Source of the DNA: DATFFO01 sp963744905 | Lineage (GTDB): Bacteria; Actinomycetota; Acidimicrobiia; Spongiisociales; ZC4RG35 | Assembly (NCBI GenBank): GCA_963744905.1 | Contig: CAVUUV010000005.1 | Coordinates: 620,001-684,000, forward strand | Length of the DNA: 64,000 bases | Direction: 5' to 3' | Shown: piece by piece, positions 62,488-64,000 of the stretch | Numbering within the stretch: position 1 is the first letter of the stretch | How the letters are laid out: every line of letters begins with the position of its first letter | Position numbers and translations under genes: made by a program | Notes under the pieces: model-generated | The model's input: only the letters and a program-made list of their open reading frames with translations | Databases searched by the model: none | Told to the model about the DNA's origin: nothing

Positions 62488-62973
62488 ATGATCTACTTCG
62501 CCTATGGCTCCAATCTTCTCGCCCCGTGGTTACGCAGGCCGGGACGCTGCCCTTCGGCTTCCGCCCTGGGACCCGCCCGACTGGCGAATCACCGGCTGGT
62601 GTGGGACAAGCCCGGCGCCGACGGGTCCGCCAAGCTAAACATCCTCGCTGACGAGTCGGCCGAGGTTTGGGGGACCCTATATGAGGCGGCTGACACAGAC
62701 CGCCCTGCGCTGCGAGCCTCCGAGCCGGGTTACCAGGAGTATCCAGTCCTGGTCGAACATCGAAGTAGCACCATCGGGGCGGTCACATTCCGCTGGCCGG
62801 GAGCGGGGGCCTGCCCGCCACCACCCTTCGACTGGTACGTGGACATCGTGATGGAAGGGGCACGCCGCCAGGGGCTCCCGGCCTGGTGGATAGACAGGCT
62901 GGCAGTCGATTGCCGACGCGACCCGGACCACGATCGCCGGTCCCGCTGTCTGGCTTTCCTCAGCCGGCAATAG
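62488..62973 (+). CDS. Gamma-glutamylcyclotransferase-like protein
   Basis: 161 residues from ATG 62488. YFAYGSNLLAPWL is the GGCT signature; LANHRLVWDKPGADGSAKLNILADESAEVWGTLYEA contains the usual strands, and DWYVDIVMEGARRQGLPAWWIDRL is the family's C-terminal helix. The catalytic acid should sit in LRASEPGYQEYPV (Glu65-66 region), present as a Glu. Could cleave gamma-glutamyl amines; substrate unknown. Confidence 0.85.
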   Translation: MIYFAYGSNLLAPWLRRPGRCPSASALGPARLANHRLVWDKPGADGSAKLNILADESAEVWGTLYEAADTDRPALRASEPGYQEYPVLVEHRSSTIGAVTFRWPGAGACPPPPFDWYVDIVMEGARRQGLPAWWIDRLAVDCRRDPDHDRRSRCLAFLSRQ

Positions 62974-62990
62974 GCGAGCCGGCGGTAGCC

Positions 62991-63680
62991 TCACTCCGGA
63001 CCTGGCGTTACCTCCTGGGCGGGGATGCGGTCGGGGTCGTCCCGCCAGACGAAATAGGAGTAGGCGAAGAGGAAGACGACGCCCACGCCCATCACGGCCA
63101 GCATTGCCCAGATAGCCCACTCGCCACCGATGAAAGCACCGATCATGGTCACCAATCCGGCCCCGATGAACACACGTCCGCCGGCCCGGTGCGTCTTGAC
63201 CCACGACAGCTTGCTGGACAGGGTCCAGGGGGTGCGGATTCCCACGAACCAGTTGGGTCTGAACTTGCCCATGGCGCCCCCCAGGATGATGAAGAGGACG
63301 CCGACTGCCCCCAAGATCATGCTGGTCAGGGGGACGCCTTCGGGATTTCCGATGGCGAGGTTGGTGATGACATAGAAGTAACCCAGGTAGAGCATCAGCA
63401 CGACCCGCAACAGCAGGTAAGGCCCTGCGAAGCTCTCGTAGTTGGGGCGGGCCGGATCGATCCGGGGCACGTACTTGAGCAACAGGTAGAGGCCCACCGA
63501 CATCAGGGGGATGAGGAGCAGCCCCATGATCTTGCCCCCGTACCCGTCCACCTGCCCGGCGGCATTCCAGTGGACGGGGATGCGGTCGGGCACGGAGCCC
63601 CACCTGACGGCGGCGGCCACGAACATGGCCGCCAGGATCGCCAGCTGCAACCCCTCCCAGAACTTGCGGTGTTCAACCAC
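62991..63680 (-). CDS. SdpI-family immunity/signal-like membrane protein (DUF1648-SdpI)
   Basis: 229 residues, six or seven helices. N-terminal DUF1648 motif VPDRIPVHWNAAGQVDGYG and C-terminal SdpI motif RPNWFVGIRTPWTLSSKLSWVKTHRAGG are both clear. In Bacillus SdpI gives immunity to the SdpC toxin and sequesters the SdpR repressor at the membrane. Here it is coupled to an ArsR gene (eight-base overlap), the same SdpR-SdpI layout, but no SdpC is seen in the window. Confidence 0.9.
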   Translation of the reverse strand: MVEHRKFWEGLQLAILAAMFVAAAVRWGSVPDRIPVHWNAAGQVDGYGGKIMGLLLIPLMSVGLYLLLKYVPRIDPARPNYESFAGPYLLLRVVLMLYLGYFYVITNLAIGNPEGVPLTSMILGAVGVLFIILGGAMGKFRPNWFVGIRTPWTLSSKLSWVKTHRAGGRVFIGAGLVTMIGAFIGGEWAIWAMLAVMGVGVVFLFAYSYFVWRDDPDRIPAQEVTPGPE

Positions 63681-63999
63681 GGCTCACCTCCTGTGAGGAC
63701 CCGCTGGCGGTGCCGGCATGGCCGCCACGTCGTCGCCTACCTTGAACGAAAGACAGGACTGTGGAGACGACGTCGTCGAAGGCCGACATGTTGATCGAGT
63801 ACACGATGTTGTTGCGGCTGCGCTCCGAGACGACGAGTCCGGCACTCTTGAGCACGTTGAAATGCCCCGACATGGTCGATCGAGCCAGGTCGAAGTGCGC
63901 GGCCAACTCCCCGGCGGTCAGATCCCCGTATCGAAGGAGCCACAGAATCTCCCGGCGGGTCGGGTCGGCCAGCGCCTTGAAGGTGTCGTCGATGCCCAC
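63673..63999 (-). CDS. ArsR-family repressor (SdpR-like), at the right edge
   Basis: 108 residues if GTG at 63999 is the start; an upstream start outside the window cannot be excluded. Winged helix: FKALADPTRREILWLLRYGDLTAGELAAHFDLARSTMSGHFNVLKSAGLV. No ArsR metal-binding cysteine box. By analogy with SdpR it should repress itself and the SdpI-like gene. Confidence 0.9.
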   Translation of the reverse strand: MGIDDTFKALADPTRREILWLLRYGDLTAGELAAHFDLARSTMSGHFNVLKSAGLVVSERSRNNIVYSINMSAFDDVVSTVLSFVQGRRRRGGHAGTASGSSQEVSRG

Positions 64000-64000
64000 T

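Overview
This is a high-GC, gene-dense stretch from what looks like an actinobacterium, plausibly a deep-branching, Acidimicrobiia-like lineage; that placement is inference. The pointers are pervasive ATGA/GTGA start-stop overlaps, frequent GTG starts, several F420-type flavoproteins (two LLM-family oxidoreductases and one PPOX-family protein), a mycobacterial-type LexA box (TCGAAC-N4-GTTCGA), a class A RNase P RNA, and a SAM-I riboswitch in front of metH. There is no rRNA, CRISPR array, complete insertion sequence or prophage, and I recognised no tRNA.

Layout. 1-7.4 kb (minus strand): tricorn-type protease running off the left edge, an osmoprotectant ABC transporter (ATPase, two permeases, lipoprotein) and a USP-CBS protein. 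7.5-13.5 kb (plus): proton-translocating transhydrogenase pntAA-pntAB-pntB, a nitroreductase, a DUF5667-like secreted or membrane protein, an ECF sigma factor and a SpoU-type rRNA methylase. 13.8-17.6 kb: a DEDDh exonuclease/GIY-YIG/UVR fusion behind a LexA box, and a CDC48-like double AAA ATPase. 17.6-24.3 kb (minus): a partner-switching operon with three paralogous polytopic membrane proteins, two STAS proteins and a GAF-PP2C-HATPase protein. 24.4-31.7 kb: LLM oxidoreductase and hisA (minus), then yerC-hisGDBHF-hisIE (plus). 31.8-37.3 kb: PPOX protein, TlpA/Lgt-like pair, ArsR-type regulator and a two-component system. 37.4-45 kb: a complete System I cytochrome c maturation operon (ccmABCDEF, ccmHI, ccmG). 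45-49.8 kb: an alpha/beta-hydrolase-like membrane protein lacking its serine nucleophile, a probable selenocysteine-containing thioredoxin, trpD and an aquaporin. 49.8-54.8 kb: SAM riboswitch-metH-MTHFR, then rnpB with its terminator. 54.9-64 kb: an esterase, a second ECF sigma/anti-sigma pair, a decayed methyltransferase, a PadR/flavin monooxygenase pair with tandem operators, a second LLM enzyme and an SdpI/ArsR pair at the right edge.

Most notable: the thioredoxin-like lipoprotein gene at 46446-46970 has an in-frame TGA exactly where the first cysteine of the WCxxC motif belongs, followed by a perfect 7-bp hairpin at bacterial SECIS distance. This suggests a UxxC selenoprotein. Second is the 18.3-24.3 kb operon, where a 7TM-GAF-PP2C architecture appears split into separate genes. 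Third is the SOS-controlled nuclease fusion.

Caution on quality: six otherwise ordinary genes (DUF5667-like, LLM, hisA, VOC twice, metH, MTHFR) are interrupted, and every interruption is explained by a single extra base. This looks more like insertion-biased consensus error than mass gene decay, so the affected genes are annotated here as whole genes with frameshifts.
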